Source: Dehalococcoidia bacterium (GTDB lineage: Bacteria > Chloroflexota > Dehalococcoidia > SM23-28-2). Taken from it: 64,000 nt of DNA. This document shows positions 9,443 through 19,094 of this stretch, in pieces (position 1 is the first letter of the stretch; each line of letters opens with the position of its first letter). The position numbers and the translations under genes were made by a program. Under the pieces are notes generated by a model that made no database searches, was not told the DNA's origin, and worked only from the letters and a program-made list of their open reading frames with translations. Location: contig JAUWYP010000002.1 of the NCBI GenBank assembly GCA_030615765.1, positions 1 to 64,000 on the forward strand. Reading direction: 5' to 3'.

Positions 9443-10204
9443 TTGGCATCTAAGACGGTGGCAGTGATAGAACAGGAAGCACCCCTATCACAGTTACAGA
9501 CGGCTCTCAGCCTGGAGTTCAAAGACCTCTCCTTGCTCCAACAGGCCTTGGTCCACCGGTCATATCTTAACGAGGCTCGCGTCCCAGGGCTAGAGTCCAA
9601 CGAGCGGCTGGAGTTTCTGGGCGACGCCGCTGTGGGACTCATCGTCTCGCAGAAACTGTGTGCCGACTTTCCCCACCTGAACGAGGGAGACCTCACCCAG
9701 CTCAAAGCCGCTCTCATCCGCTGGGAGACCCTGGCTCGCGCTGCTGAAAGGCTCTCCCTGGGCGATTATCTCCTCTTGGGCCGCGGCGAGAAACAGAGCG
9801 GCGGCCAGCAGAGACCCTCCAACCTGGCCTGCGCCTTTGAGGCGCTGGTGGGAGCGGTCTTACTGGACAGCGGCCTGCGCAAGACCAGGGCCCTGGTGCT
9901 GCGCTGCCTCAAACCAGAGCTTGCCCAGATAGCGACCGGAAAGGTAGCCCTGGACAGCAAGTCGCGGCTGCAACAGGTGGTGCAGACGCGCTGGCAGGCA
10001 ATGCCGTCCTACAAAACGGTAGCCGCTGAGGGACCAGACCACACCAAGGTGTTCACCGTGGAGGTGATGGTGGGCGATCGGGCTCTGGGTCGCGGCCGGG
10101 GGAGAAGCAAGAAGGAGGCAGAGAACAAGGCTGCCCAGCAAGCCCTAAAGGCTATCGACGCTGGCGGGCCCGCTCCCTGCCAGGCAAGTGAGCTATGTAC
10201 CTAA
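9443..10204 (+). CDS. rnc: Ribonuclease III
   Basis: ALVHRSYLNE, NERLEFLGDAAVGLIVS signature, C-terminal dsRBD. Confidence 0.95.
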   Translation: MASKTVAVIEQEAPLSQLQTALSLEFKDLSLLQQALVHRSYLNEARVPGLESNERLEFLGDAAVGLIVSQKLCADFPHLNEGDLTQLKAALIRWETLARAAERLSLGDYLLLGRGEKQSGGQQRPSNLACAFEALVGAVLLDSGLRKTRALVLRCLKPELAQIATGKVALDSKSRLQQVVQTRWQAMPSYKTVAAEGPDHTKVFTVEVMVGDRALGRGRGRSKKEAENKAAQQALKAIDAGGPAPCQASELCT

Positions 10205-13200
10205 AGCGACTAGAGATCCAGGGATTCAAGAGCTTCGCTACCCGAACTGCCTTTGAGCTCGGGCCGGGCACTACCACCATTGTCGGCCCCAACGGGGTCG
10301 GCAAGAGCAATGTGGCCGACGCCCTCCGCTGGGTCCTGGGCGAGACGAGCGGCCGCCTTCTCAGAGCTCGCAAGCTAGAAGACGTCATCTTCAGCGGCAG
10401 CTCCCGCCGCGGTGCCTCCAACGCGGCCGAGGTGACCATCACCCTTGACAACAGCGACGGCTGGCTTCCCCTCGATTTCACCGAGGTAGCGATCACCCGC
10501 CGAGGTCGCCGCTCCGGCGATAGCGACTACTTCATCAACCGCAAGCGGGTCCGCCTAAAGGACATCACCGACCTTCTCATGCGAGCCAGCGCCAGCCAGA
10601 GTAGCTACGCGATCATCGGCCAGGGCCTGGTAGAGACTATCCTCAACCTCCGCCCCGAGGAGCGCCGCTTCCTCCTGGAGGAGGCCGCCGACGTGCAGCG
10701 CTATCGCCTCAAGATCGAGGAGGCTCAGAATCGTCTGGCGGCCACCCGCGACAACATGGAGCGCGCGCAGTTCCTGGTCGACGAGATAGCGCCTCGCCTG
10801 TCCCAGCTCGAACGGCAAGCGCGACGAGCCTCCCGCCACGGGCAGCTATCGCAGGAGCTCACAGACGCCCTGGGAGCCTGGTACAGCCACCTCTGGCAGG
10901 AGGACCGGGAAGCACTGACAACGGCCCGACAGGCTCTCGACCGCTGCCAGCAGGACCAGGCCCGGGCCGAGGCGGAGATCAAGACCTGGGAGGAGCAGCT
11001 GGCGGCAGCAAGGGAAGAACTGGCCAGGAAGCGCTCGGCCATCGCCGACCGCGCCGTCCAGCACCAGCGCCTCAGCGAGCAGGTGAACCGCGTGCAGCAG
11101 CGCATCGCCGTCGCCCATCAGCAGCACAGCGGCGTGATCGGCCGGCGTCAGCAGCTCAAGCTAGAGCTGGAGGCCCTGGAAAAGGAGATGCTCAATCTGG
11201 CCCGAACCTCAGTGGAGAGCAGCCGCCGCAGGGCCGCCCTGGACGAGGAGCTGGAGGCAGGCCGCCGCGCCCTCAGCCAAGCACAGCAGGAGATGGAGAG
11301 CCTCGAACAGGAGGCCTCCGGCATGCAGCGGCAGGCAGCGACAGGTGAGGAGAAGGCCGCCCGCACCCGCGCCGGCGTAAGCGATGTCGAGGCGCAACTG
11401 CGCAACGTGGCTGACACCCGCTCGCACCTGGAGGAGGAGGGCTCCCAGCAGGAGGAACGCCGCCAGGCCCTCGTATCGCAGATGGCGGAGGCGGCGCGCA
11501 ACCTGAGCAGGTATCGGGCCGAGGAGAAACGCCAGAATGAAGGCATGGTGGCCGCTCTTCAGGAGCAGGATGCCCTGAAGAGCCGTCTGGAGAAGAGCCA
11601 GACCTCCCTCGTGGCTTTGCAGGAGAGCTGCCGCCTGCGCGATCTGGAGATAGAGCGCCTTGAGGCCCGCCTCGGCGTCCTCACCGACGCCCAGCAGGCC
11701 TGCGATGCCCAAACACGGGCCGGTGCCCCCGTCCTGGAGACCGTCGACTCTCAGTTGCACGGCCTCCTGGGAGTGGTGAGCAGCCTCATTCGCGTACCCA
11801 AGGGTCTGGAACGAGCCATCGAGGCCGCTCTGGCCGAGAACCTCCAGGCGATGTTGGTGGAGCGCCAGAAGGATGCCCTGGCCGTTGTGCAGGACCTGGC
11901 CAGGCAAGAGGCAGGACGGGTGGTCATCTTCCCTCTGGACAGCCTCAAAGAAGTCTACCCCCTCAACATCATGAAGGAACAGGGGGTCGTGGGCGTCGCC
12001 AGCCAGCTGGTGAAGTGCGACGGACGTTACCGCAAGGTGATCGATACCCTCCTGGGCCGCACCATCGTCGTGGAGGACCTGGATATCGCTCTACGTGTCC
12101 TGCGGCGAGGGATGGGCAGCGTGGTGACCCGCGACGGCATCCTCCTTCACCCTGTGGGTTCCATCAGCACCGGCCGTCCCACCAGCGAGGGCAATATCTT
12201 CGCCCGCCAGCAGGAGCTGAGCTCCATACCGAAAGCCATCGAGAGACTGGTCCGGTCCCGCCAGGCGGCCGAGGAGGAGATGGAACGGCTCCGCTCCCGC
12301 ATCGCCGAGGACGAGAGCGCCCTGCGAGAGGCAGCCCAAACCCTGGCCACCCTCCAGGAGCAGCGGATGCAGGCCCAGGATGCCATCGCCGAGGACCGCC
12401 CCCTGCTGGCCCAGCTGCGAGGCGAGCTGCGCTGGCTTATCACCAGCCAGCGGCGGTCGACTAAGCAAGCAGCATCTCTGGCCCAGCAAGACCAGCGCCT
12501 GCGGGAGGAGAGAGAACAACTGCTGGCCGAAGCCGCTGAGTCCCAAGAGGTGACCCAGTATCTGCGCTCGGCGGCCAGCCTGTTCGGCGAGCGCCGACAG
12601 ACCCTGTTGCAAAGGGTCACCGAGTGCAGCACCAAGGTGGCCTCCCTGGATGGCGAGCTGCGCTCCCTAAACACCCTGCAGGAAACGCGCCAGACTACCC
12701 TGACCAAGCTGGACGGCGAGATGAGCGCCAAGCAGGCCGAGCTGCGCGGGATCGAGATGGAAAGCACCTCCCTCACCGGAAACGTCGAGGCCGACTGGCG
12801 AGAGGTGGAGAATCTTACGCGGGAACTCAAGATCTACAGCGAGGAGGTAGAGCCCGCCCAGCGGGCCATTACCGCGCTGGAGAGCCAGGAGCGAGAGCAC
12901 CAAGCCAAGGAGACCTCCGCCCGCAGCCATCTGCTGGCTGCCGAACGCCAGCGCCTGGAAGCGGAGGCGGAGGTGCATCGCCGCCTGGACGACCTCGATA
13001 GCCTGCGCCAGCGCATCGAGGCCGACGGCCTGACGCTAACCGATGGGAGCGAGGTGGCACCAGCACCCATGCCCGCGCCTGAATCACCTGCCTTGCTGCC
13101 CAGCGGCGATGGCAATGGCGACGGCCAAACCAGCCGCCTGCCGCCGGTGGCCGGTGGGGCAATCATCGACCCCCAGCCTATGCAGGAGCGCATCCAGCGC

Positions 13201-13830
13201 CTGCGCTCCCAGCTACGATCGGTGGGCCCGGTCAACCCTGAGGCCGAGGCCGAGTACAATGAGCTGAAAGAGCGCCACACCTTCTTTACCTCTCAGCTCA
13301 CCGACCTGGCCGCAGGCGAGCGTTCCCTCTTTCAGGCTATCGACGAACTGGACGAGATCATTTGCGAGCGCTTCAAGGCCACCTTCCAAGACGTGGCCCA
13401 GCGGTTCAGCCGCTACTTCACCACCTTCTTCGGCGGCGGCAAGGCCAAGCTCGTCCTCACCACGCCGGAAGACTATCGCACCTCCGGCGTGGACATCGCC
13501 GCTCAGCCGCCCGGCAAGCGCCTGCAAAGCTTGAGTATGCTCTCGGGTGGCGAGAAGGCTCTCACGGCGGTGTCTCTCCTGTTCGCCCTGCTGCAGACGA
13601 ACCCCTCGCCCTTCTGCGTCCTGGACGAGGTAGACGCCATGCTGGACGAGGCCAATGTGGGCCGCTTCGTCGCCGCCCTCCAAGAGCTGGCCCAGCACAG
13701 CCAGTTCATCATCATCACCCACAATCGCCGCACCATCGAGACGGCCGACAGCATATACGGCGTCTCCATGGGTGACGACTGCATCTCTCGCGTCCTCTCC
13801 CTGCGCCTGAGCGACGTCCCCTCTAACTAG
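10195..13830 (+). CDS. smc: Chromosome segregation protein SMC
   Basis: MYLKRLEIQGFKSFATRT, GPNGVGKSNVADALRWVLGE, C-terminal LSGGEKALTAVSLLFAL and VLDEVDAMLDEANV; starts within the end of rnc. Confidence 0.97.
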   Translation: MYLKRLEIQGFKSFATRTAFELGPGTTTIVGPNGVGKSNVADALRWVLGETSGRLLRARKLEDVIFSGSSRRGASNAAEVTITLDNSDGWLPLDFTEVAITRRGRRSGDSDYFINRKRVRLKDITDLLMRASASQSSYAIIGQGLVETILNLRPEERRFLLEEAADVQRYRLKIEEAQNRLAATRDNMERAQFLVDEIAPRLSQLERQARRASRHGQLSQELTDALGAWYSHLWQEDREALTTARQALDRCQQDQARAEAEIKTWEEQLAAAREELARKRSAIADRAVQHQRLSEQVNRVQQRIAVAHQQHSGVIGRRQQLKLELEALEKEMLNLARTSVESSRRRAALDEELEAGRRALSQAQQEMESLEQEASGMQRQAATGEEKAARTRAGVSDVEAQLRNVADTRSHLEEEGSQQEERRQALVSQMAEAARNLSRYRAEEKRQNEGMVAALQEQDALKSRLEKSQTSLVALQESCRLRDLEIERLEARLGVLTDAQQACDAQTRAGAPVLETVDSQLHGLLGVVSSLIRVPKGLERAIEAALAENLQAMLVERQKDALAVVQDLARQEAGRVVIFPLDSLKEVYPLNIMKEQGVVGVASQLVKCDGRYRKVIDTLLGRTIVVEDLDIALRVLRRGMGSVVTRDGILLHPVGSISTGRPTSEGNIFARQQELSSIPKAIERLVRSRQAAEEEMERLRSRIAEDESALREAAQTLATLQEQRMQAQDAIAEDRPLLAQLRGELRWLITSQRRSTKQAASLAQQDQRLREEREQLLAEAAESQEVTQYLRSAASLFGERRQTLLQRVTECSTKVASLDGELRSLNTLQETRQTTLTKLDGEMSAKQAELRGIEMESTSLTGNVEADWREVENLTRELKIYSEEVEPAQRAITALESQEREHQAKETSARSHLLAAERQRLEAEAEVHRRLDDLDSLRQRIEADGLTLTDGSEVAPAPMPAPESPALLPSGDGNGDGQTSRLPPVAGGAIIDPQPMQERIQRLRSQLRSVGPVNPEAEAEYNELKERHTFFTSQLTDLAAGERSLFQAIDELDEIICERFKATFQDVAQRFSRYFTTFFGGGKAKLVLTTPEDYRTSGVDIAAQPPGKRLQSLSMLSGGEKALTAVSLLFALLQTNPSPFCVLDEVDAMLDEANVGRFVAALQELAQHSQFIIITHNRRTIETADSIYGVSMGDDCISRVLSLRLSDVPSN

Positions 13831-13928
13831 CGCCCTCATTTCTCACTCGGATGGCGACCTCTGCTTGATCGACTCCCCGGTCGATACTATGATCCAACAA
13901 GGCATCCCCTGGCCCCAGGAGGTAGCAT

Positions 13929-14882
13929 CTGTTCAAGCACTTCGGACGCTCTCCACAGGATGAAGAAAAGACCACCGCCGCCCTCGACCGCACCCGCCGC
14001 ACCTGGTTCCGCCGCGTAGCCGGACTCTTCGAGCGCTCCCGCATCGACGATGAGCTCTGGGAGGAGCTAGAGGAACTCCTTATCGCTGCCGATGTCGGTG
14101 TGGCCACCACCGCCAGGCTCATCGAACGCCTCCAGGCTCGGGCGAAGGACGAAGGGATGAAGCAGCCCGAGCAGGCTCGCCAGGGTCTCGAGGAGGAGCT
14201 GACAGCCATCCTGGCCGTGGAGGGCGGCGGCGGCCAGCTCTGGGGCAAGGACGCGGGAACTCTTGCCGCCAAGCCGGCCGTCATCCTGGTGGTAGGGGTG
14301 AACGGCAGCGGCAAGACCACGAGCATCGCCAAGCTGGCCTGGAGCCTGAAGAGCGAGGGCAAGCGGGTGATCCTGGCCGCCGCCGACACCTTCCGCGCCG
14401 CCGCCATCGATCAGCTATGCCAGTGGGGGGAGCGGGTGCAGGCGGAGGTGGTGGCCCACCAGCAAGGGGCCGACCCCGGTGCCGTGGTCTTCGACACCCT
14501 CACGGCCGCCCAACGCCGGGGCGCCGACGCAGTGATCATCGATACGGCCGGTCGCCTTCACACCAAGGTCAACCTGATGGAGGAGCTGCGCAAGGTCCAG
14601 CGGGTGATCCAGCGCAAGGACCCTTCGGGCCCCCATGAAGTTCTGCTGGTTCTGGACGCCACCACCGGCCAGAACGCCCTCCTCCAGGCCAGGCACTTCA
14701 CCGAGGCGGTGCAGGTGACGGGCCTTTTCCTGGCCAAGCTGGACGGCACGGGCAAGGGCGGCATTGTTTTCGCCATCTGCGACCAGCTGGGCATCCCCGT
14801 GCGATTCGTGGGCAGCGGCGAGCGGCCGGAGGACCTGGCCCCCTTTGTGGCCGAGGAGTTCGTGGAGGCCCTTTTCGCCTAG
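13929..14882 (+). CDS. ftsY: Signal recognition particle receptor FtsY, apparent CTG start
   Basis: LFKHFGRSPQDEEKTTAALDRTRRTWFRRVAGLFERSRIDDELWEELEELLIAADVG then NG GTPase; AGGAGGT at 13917-13923 and CTG at 13929; in-frame TAG at 13923-13925. Confidence 0.9.
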   Translation: MFKHFGRSPQDEEKTTAALDRTRRTWFRRVAGLFERSRIDDELWEELEELLIAADVGVATTARLIERLQARAKDEGMKQPEQARQGLEEELTAILAVEGGGGQLWGKDAGTLAAKPAVILVVGVNGSGKTTSIAKLAWSLKSEGKRVILAAADTFRAAAIDQLCQWGERVQAEVVAHQQGADPGAVVFDTLTAAQRRGADAVIIDTAGRLHTKVNLMEELRKVQRVIQRKDPSGPHEVLLVLDATTGQNALLQARHFTEAVQVTGLFLAKLDGTGKGGIVFAICDQLGIPVRFVGSGERPEDLAPFVAEEFVEALFA

Positions 14883-14900
14883 CGCGAAGTTAGCGATGCG

Positions 14901-17321
14901 ATGCTAGAAACGCTGACTTGGTGGGCGGCGGCCATGCTGGTGGGACTGATCGCCCTCCCCATAACCTTCGTTTTCTTCCATCGTCTGCCCGACCGCGGCT
15001 ACGCCTTCACCAAGGTTATCGGCCTGCTACTGGTAAGCTATTGTCTCTGGATTGGCGCCACCCTGGGCCTATTCCCCAACAGCCGCGGCTCCATCATCCT
15101 CATCCTGATCCTCTTAGCCCTCCCTTCGGCCGCCCTAGCCGCGCGCCACCGTCAGGAGCTGAGCGCCTTCCTCCGCGCTGGCTGGCCCTATCTCCTGCTG
15201 GTAGAGGGCCTTTTCCTCTCCGCCTTCGCCCTGGCCGTCTATCTGCGCTCCTTCGCCCCCGAGATCCAGTGGGGCGAGAAGCCCTTCGAGCTAGCCTTCG
15301 TCAACGCCATCAACCGCAGCGAGCTCTTCCCGCCTGACGACCCCTGGCTCTCCGGCTATTCCATCAGCTACTACTACTTCGGCTATCTCATCGCCTCCAC
15401 CCTGACCAAGCTGACCGGCCTGGGGGTCAACGTCACCTTCTACCTCACCCTGTCGCTGGTGGCGGCGCTGGCGGCTACCGCCGTCTTCGGAGTCGTCTAC
15501 AACCTGCTGGCCTCCGCTCGAAAGACCACGGAAAAGGCCCTGGCAGCGGCCCCGAAGCTGATGCCGCGAGTGGCCATCTTCGGTCTGGTGGCGGCCGGAC
15601 TGCTTCTTCTGGTGTCCAACCTGGAGGGCGTGTTCGAGATGCTGGCCGCCCACGGCATCGGCTCGTCCACCTTCTACGAATGGGTAGGGGTCTACAATCT
15701 GACCGGTCCCGAGTCCACCGACGAGTGGTACCCCACCAAGGACTGGTGGTGGTGGCGAGCGACCCGCATAGGCTCCGCCTGGGACATCCAGGAGTTCCCC
15801 TTCTTCAGCTTCCACTTTGGAGATCTCCACCCCCATGTCCTCGCCCTCCCCTTCACCATCACCGCTGTGGCCATCGCCTTCCAGCTATTCCGCTCCGGCG
15901 ACGGCCTGGACAGCCTCTGGATCATCCGTCATCCCTGGCGCTTCCTGTTCACGGCCCTGGCCATCGGCGCCCTGGGCTTCCTCAACCTGTGGGACCTGCC
16001 CACCTTCTTCTTCCTGGTGGTGGTGATCGCTCTCATGACCAACTGGCGGCGGGAGGGGCGTCTTAACCTTCGCGCTGTGTGGGATACAGCCTCCTTTGCC
16101 TCATCTCTGGCCATCGTGGCCGTCCTCCTCTACCTGCCCTTCTACCTTGCCTTCGACAGCAGCGCCGAAGGACCGGCGCTAGTGGAGACGGCCACCCGGC
16201 CGGGCCATGCGCCTATCAATTCCACCGTCACCCGTCCCGGCCACTTCCTCATGGTCTGGCTGCCCCTCGTGTGGCTGGGCTTGTCGCTGGTAGTGGCACG
16301 CATCCTTGTCCGGCCCTGGCCTCGCCTGCGCCCGTCCATGGTTGCCCTGTCTGTGCTCCCCTGGCTGGCCCCCCTGGCCATCTGGGCCTTCTTGATATTG
16401 GTAACGCGCGGCCCCGGCGGCTTCGCCGACGAACTGACCACCCGCGGCCCCAGTTGGGGAACCCTTCTTATGCTGGCCGCGTTCTTGGCGGCCGCTGGCT
16501 TCGCCCTGGCCCGCGAACTCTTCCGCGAACACGAGAATGAGGACGTGAGGCGAACTTACCTGTTCGCCCTGACCGTCGTAGGCCTGGGCCTTCTCCTCAT
16601 CCTGGGACCCGAACTGTACTGGATTCAAGACGTCTTCCACTTTCGAGTCAACACCGTCTTTAAGCTGTACTACCAGGCCTGGATGCTTCTGAGCATCGGC
16701 GGCGCCGTGGGCCTGTACTACCTCACCGTCCACTGGCGGCCGACGCGGCCGGCCATCGCCTTGGCCCGCCTTTGCTGGGCCAGCCTCACCGTCATCATCA
16801 TCGCCACCTCCCTGGTCTACACGGTGGCCGCCACCTTCGACCGAACCGGCGGCTTTACCAACGCCCAGCGTATGGACGGCTACGTTCACGTGCAGGTGTA
16901 CCACCCCGACGAGTACGAGGCCATCCGCTGGCTGAACGATAACGTGAGGGGCACCCCGGTCATCCTCGAGGCGGTGGGCGACGCCTACAGCGATTATGCC
17001 CGCATCTCCTCCCGCACTGGTCTGCCTACGGTGCTAGGCTGGCCTGGCCACGAACGCACATGGCGGGGCTCGGACGAACCACTCAATGGCCGTCAGGAAG
17101 ATGTTGCCCGAGCTTACACCACCAGCAGCCCACGGGAAGCAAGAGAGGTCTTGCAAAAGTACAACGTCGAGTACGTATACGTCGGTCATTTGGAGAAGGA
17201 GGCCTACGGCACGGCAGGACTGGCCAAGTTCGGCACCTTTATGGAGGTGGCCTTCCGCAACGAAACCGTCACCATCTATCGAATGCCTCGGGAGGTACAA
17301 ACCGTTGTCAGCGCCCCCTAG
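14901..17321 (+). CDS. DUF2298 (Chlor_Arch_YYY) large membrane protein
   Basis: 806 aa polytopic protein with the family's N-terminal topology and a C-terminal YHPDEYEAIRWLNDN region. Confidence 0.8.
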   Translation: MLETLTWWAAAMLVGLIALPITFVFFHRLPDRGYAFTKVIGLLLVSYCLWIGATLGLFPNSRGSIILILILLALPSAALAARHRQELSAFLRAGWPYLLLVEGLFLSAFALAVYLRSFAPEIQWGEKPFELAFVNAINRSELFPPDDPWLSGYSISYYYFGYLIASTLTKLTGLGVNVTFYLTLSLVAALAATAVFGVVYNLLASARKTTEKALAAAPKLMPRVAIFGLVAAGLLLLVSNLEGVFEMLAAHGIGSSTFYEWVGVYNLTGPESTDEWYPTKDWWWWRATRIGSAWDIQEFPFFSFHFGDLHPHVLALPFTITAVAIAFQLFRSGDGLDSLWIIRHPWRFLFTALAIGALGFLNLWDLPTFFFLVVVIALMTNWRREGRLNLRAVWDTASFASSLAIVAVLLYLPFYLAFDSSAEGPALVETATRPGHAPINSTVTRPGHFLMVWLPLVWLGLSLVVARILVRPWPRLRPSMVALSVLPWLAPLAIWAFLILVTRGPGGFADELTTRGPSWGTLLMLAAFLAAAGFALARELFREHENEDVRRTYLFALTVVGLGLLLILGPELYWIQDVFHFRVNTVFKLYYQAWMLLSIGGAVGLYYLTVHWRPTRPAIALARLCWASLTVIIIATSLVYTVAATFDRTGGFTNAQRMDGYVHVQVYHPDEYEAIRWLNDNVRGTPVILEAVGDAYSDYARISSRTGLPTVLGWPGHERTWRGSDEPLNGRQEDVARAYTTSSPREAREVLQKYNVEYVYVGHLEKEAYGTAGLAKFGTFMEVAFRNETVTIYRMPREVQTVVSAP

Positions 17322-17336
17322 GGTGGCAGCGAGGCG

Positions 17337-19094
17337 ATGGCGCTCATGAGCGAACGCCCCGATGACACCCTATCGACTGAGCCTTCGGGAACAATAGCTG
17401 GGGCATCACCAACAGCGCCCGCCCTGTCCATCAGCCTGGAGACGGTCATCTGGCTGACCGTTATCGGCTTGGCCGCCGCTCTGCGCTTGGCCCGCCTGGA
17501 TCACCTCCCGCTGGGCATCGACGAGAGCGTCCGCGCCTTCGCCGCCTGGCAGACCTCCCAGGGCGATACCCCCGCCAACTGGCCGGGGGACATGACCGCC
17601 TCTCTCACTGCCTACTTCTTCTCCATCTTCGGCTCCAGCGATCTTCTAGCCCGTCTGGTGCCGGCCCTGGCCGGGGCGGCCCTGGTCGCCCTGTTCTGGC
17701 CCCTATCACGATATGTGGGCGGTGCTGCCCTGGCGGCGGCGGGTCTAGTCACCTTCTCGCCCCTCCTCGTGCATGTCTCCCGTAGCGGCCTGCCTTACAG
17801 TGTCGGCAGTCTTCTCTCTCTGGGCATGGTCCTATCTCTCTTCGCCTACCTGCGGACACAGCGGCCTCTCTATCTCTTCGTGCTGGTCATCAGCCTGGGC
17901 CTGGCGCTGGGCAGCGACCCCGTTTCCACTTCTACGGGCCTCATCGTGGTGGCCTTCCTGATCTACGAGATGGGCTGGCGGCGAAGCCAGGACGTGCTCG
18001 CGGCCGTCGGGCCCATCAGGCAGAACCCAGTCCTGATCATCAGCGGTCTGCTCTTCTTCCTGGGAGCGTTGGAGCTGGGCGTCACCCACTTCGGCACCTC
18101 CGTCGATCGCCTTAGCCTGCCCGGCCTACGCCAGTGGGTGGACATGTTTGCCCTGCCGCGCGATGGCCTGCCCTGGCACTTCCATCCCGGCATACTGACG
18201 AGCTACGAAGCGCTGCTGTTTCTTCTGGGCGGGTCAGCCTACCTGTGGCTCCTGAGCCGCTGGATCGCCTCCAGAGGCGAGGATATCTCCCTCTTTCAGC
18301 GCTTTCTCTTCTTCTGGGCCAGCGGCGCCGCCGTTATCATCGCCATCACCACCCGTCGCGAGGCAGGGCAGCTCGTCCTCCTCGTCCTGCCCCTTGCTCT
18401 CCTGGCCGGTAGCTGGCTGGAGACGATAGCCGCCGAGACCGATCCCGCCTCCCTCCGCCGGGCGGCCCCTTACCTGGTGCCTGTGCTTGTCCTGGCCGCC
18501 TACATAGCGTTTGTCCTTAGTCAGTGGGCTCAGGCCGGCGAGGTGGGATCGGCAGGCGAGAGCATAAGGGTGATCCTTGCCCTAGCGGGCGCGATAGCCC
18601 TGATATGGATCACCTGGAATATGCTGGGCCGTCAGGCGACCGCCAGCTCGCTGGCCCTGGCGCTGGTGCTGCTGGCGGTCTTAGCGATCCACGGCTCCAC
18701 GTCTGTAATGTACGGCCGGGGCACCGAGTTTCTGGCCGACGAGCGAGTCGACCCCAGCGTCTTCCAGTTGCAGGAGCGGCTAGCCGCCTTTGAGGCGGAG
18801 ACGCCTGGGCCGATCGCTGTCCACGATTCGTTTCTTCCCTCGCTGGGGTGGTATCTACGGGATGTGAACGGCGTAGTCTTTGCGCCCTCACCGGCGGCGG
18901 ACGCCGTAGCTATTGTGACTCTGCCCGGCGAATCAGCCCCCTCCGGCTACCGCTGGCAGAGGACGTGGCCCATCGTCGAAGGCTGGCTGCCTCACTCCGT
19001 CGATCCCCTCGACTGGTGGCGATGGCTGGTTTACCGTCAGCCCTGGGGTGACTTATCATCCAGGGAAGCGGACCTACTGGTGAGGATCGAATGA
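17337..19094 (+). CDS. Glycosyltransferase family 39-like GT-C membrane protein
   Basis: LRLARLDHLPLGIDESVRAFAAW with multiple TM segments. Confidence 0.75.
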   Translation: MALMSERPDDTLSTEPSGTIAGASPTAPALSISLETVIWLTVIGLAAALRLARLDHLPLGIDESVRAFAAWQTSQGDTPANWPGDMTASLTAYFFSIFGSSDLLARLVPALAGAALVALFWPLSRYVGGAALAAAGLVTFSPLLVHVSRSGLPYSVGSLLSLGMVLSLFAYLRTQRPLYLFVLVISLGLALGSDPVSTSTGLIVVAFLIYEMGWRRSQDVLAAVGPIRQNPVLIISGLLFFLGALELGVTHFGTSVDRLSLPGLRQWVDMFALPRDGLPWHFHPGILTSYEALLFLLGGSAYLWLLSRWIASRGEDISLFQRFLFFWASGAAVIIAITTRREAGQLVLLVLPLALLAGSWLETIAAETDPASLRRAAPYLVPVLVLAAYIAFVLSQWAQAGEVGSAGESIRVILALAGAIALIWITWNMLGRQATASSLALALVLLAVLAIHGSTSVMYGRGTEFLADERVDPSVFQLQERLAAFEAETPGPIAVHDSFLPSLGWYLRDVNGVVFAPSPAADAVAIVTLPGESAPSGYRWQRTWPIVEGWLPHSVDPLDWWRWLVYRQPWGDLSSREADLLVRIE

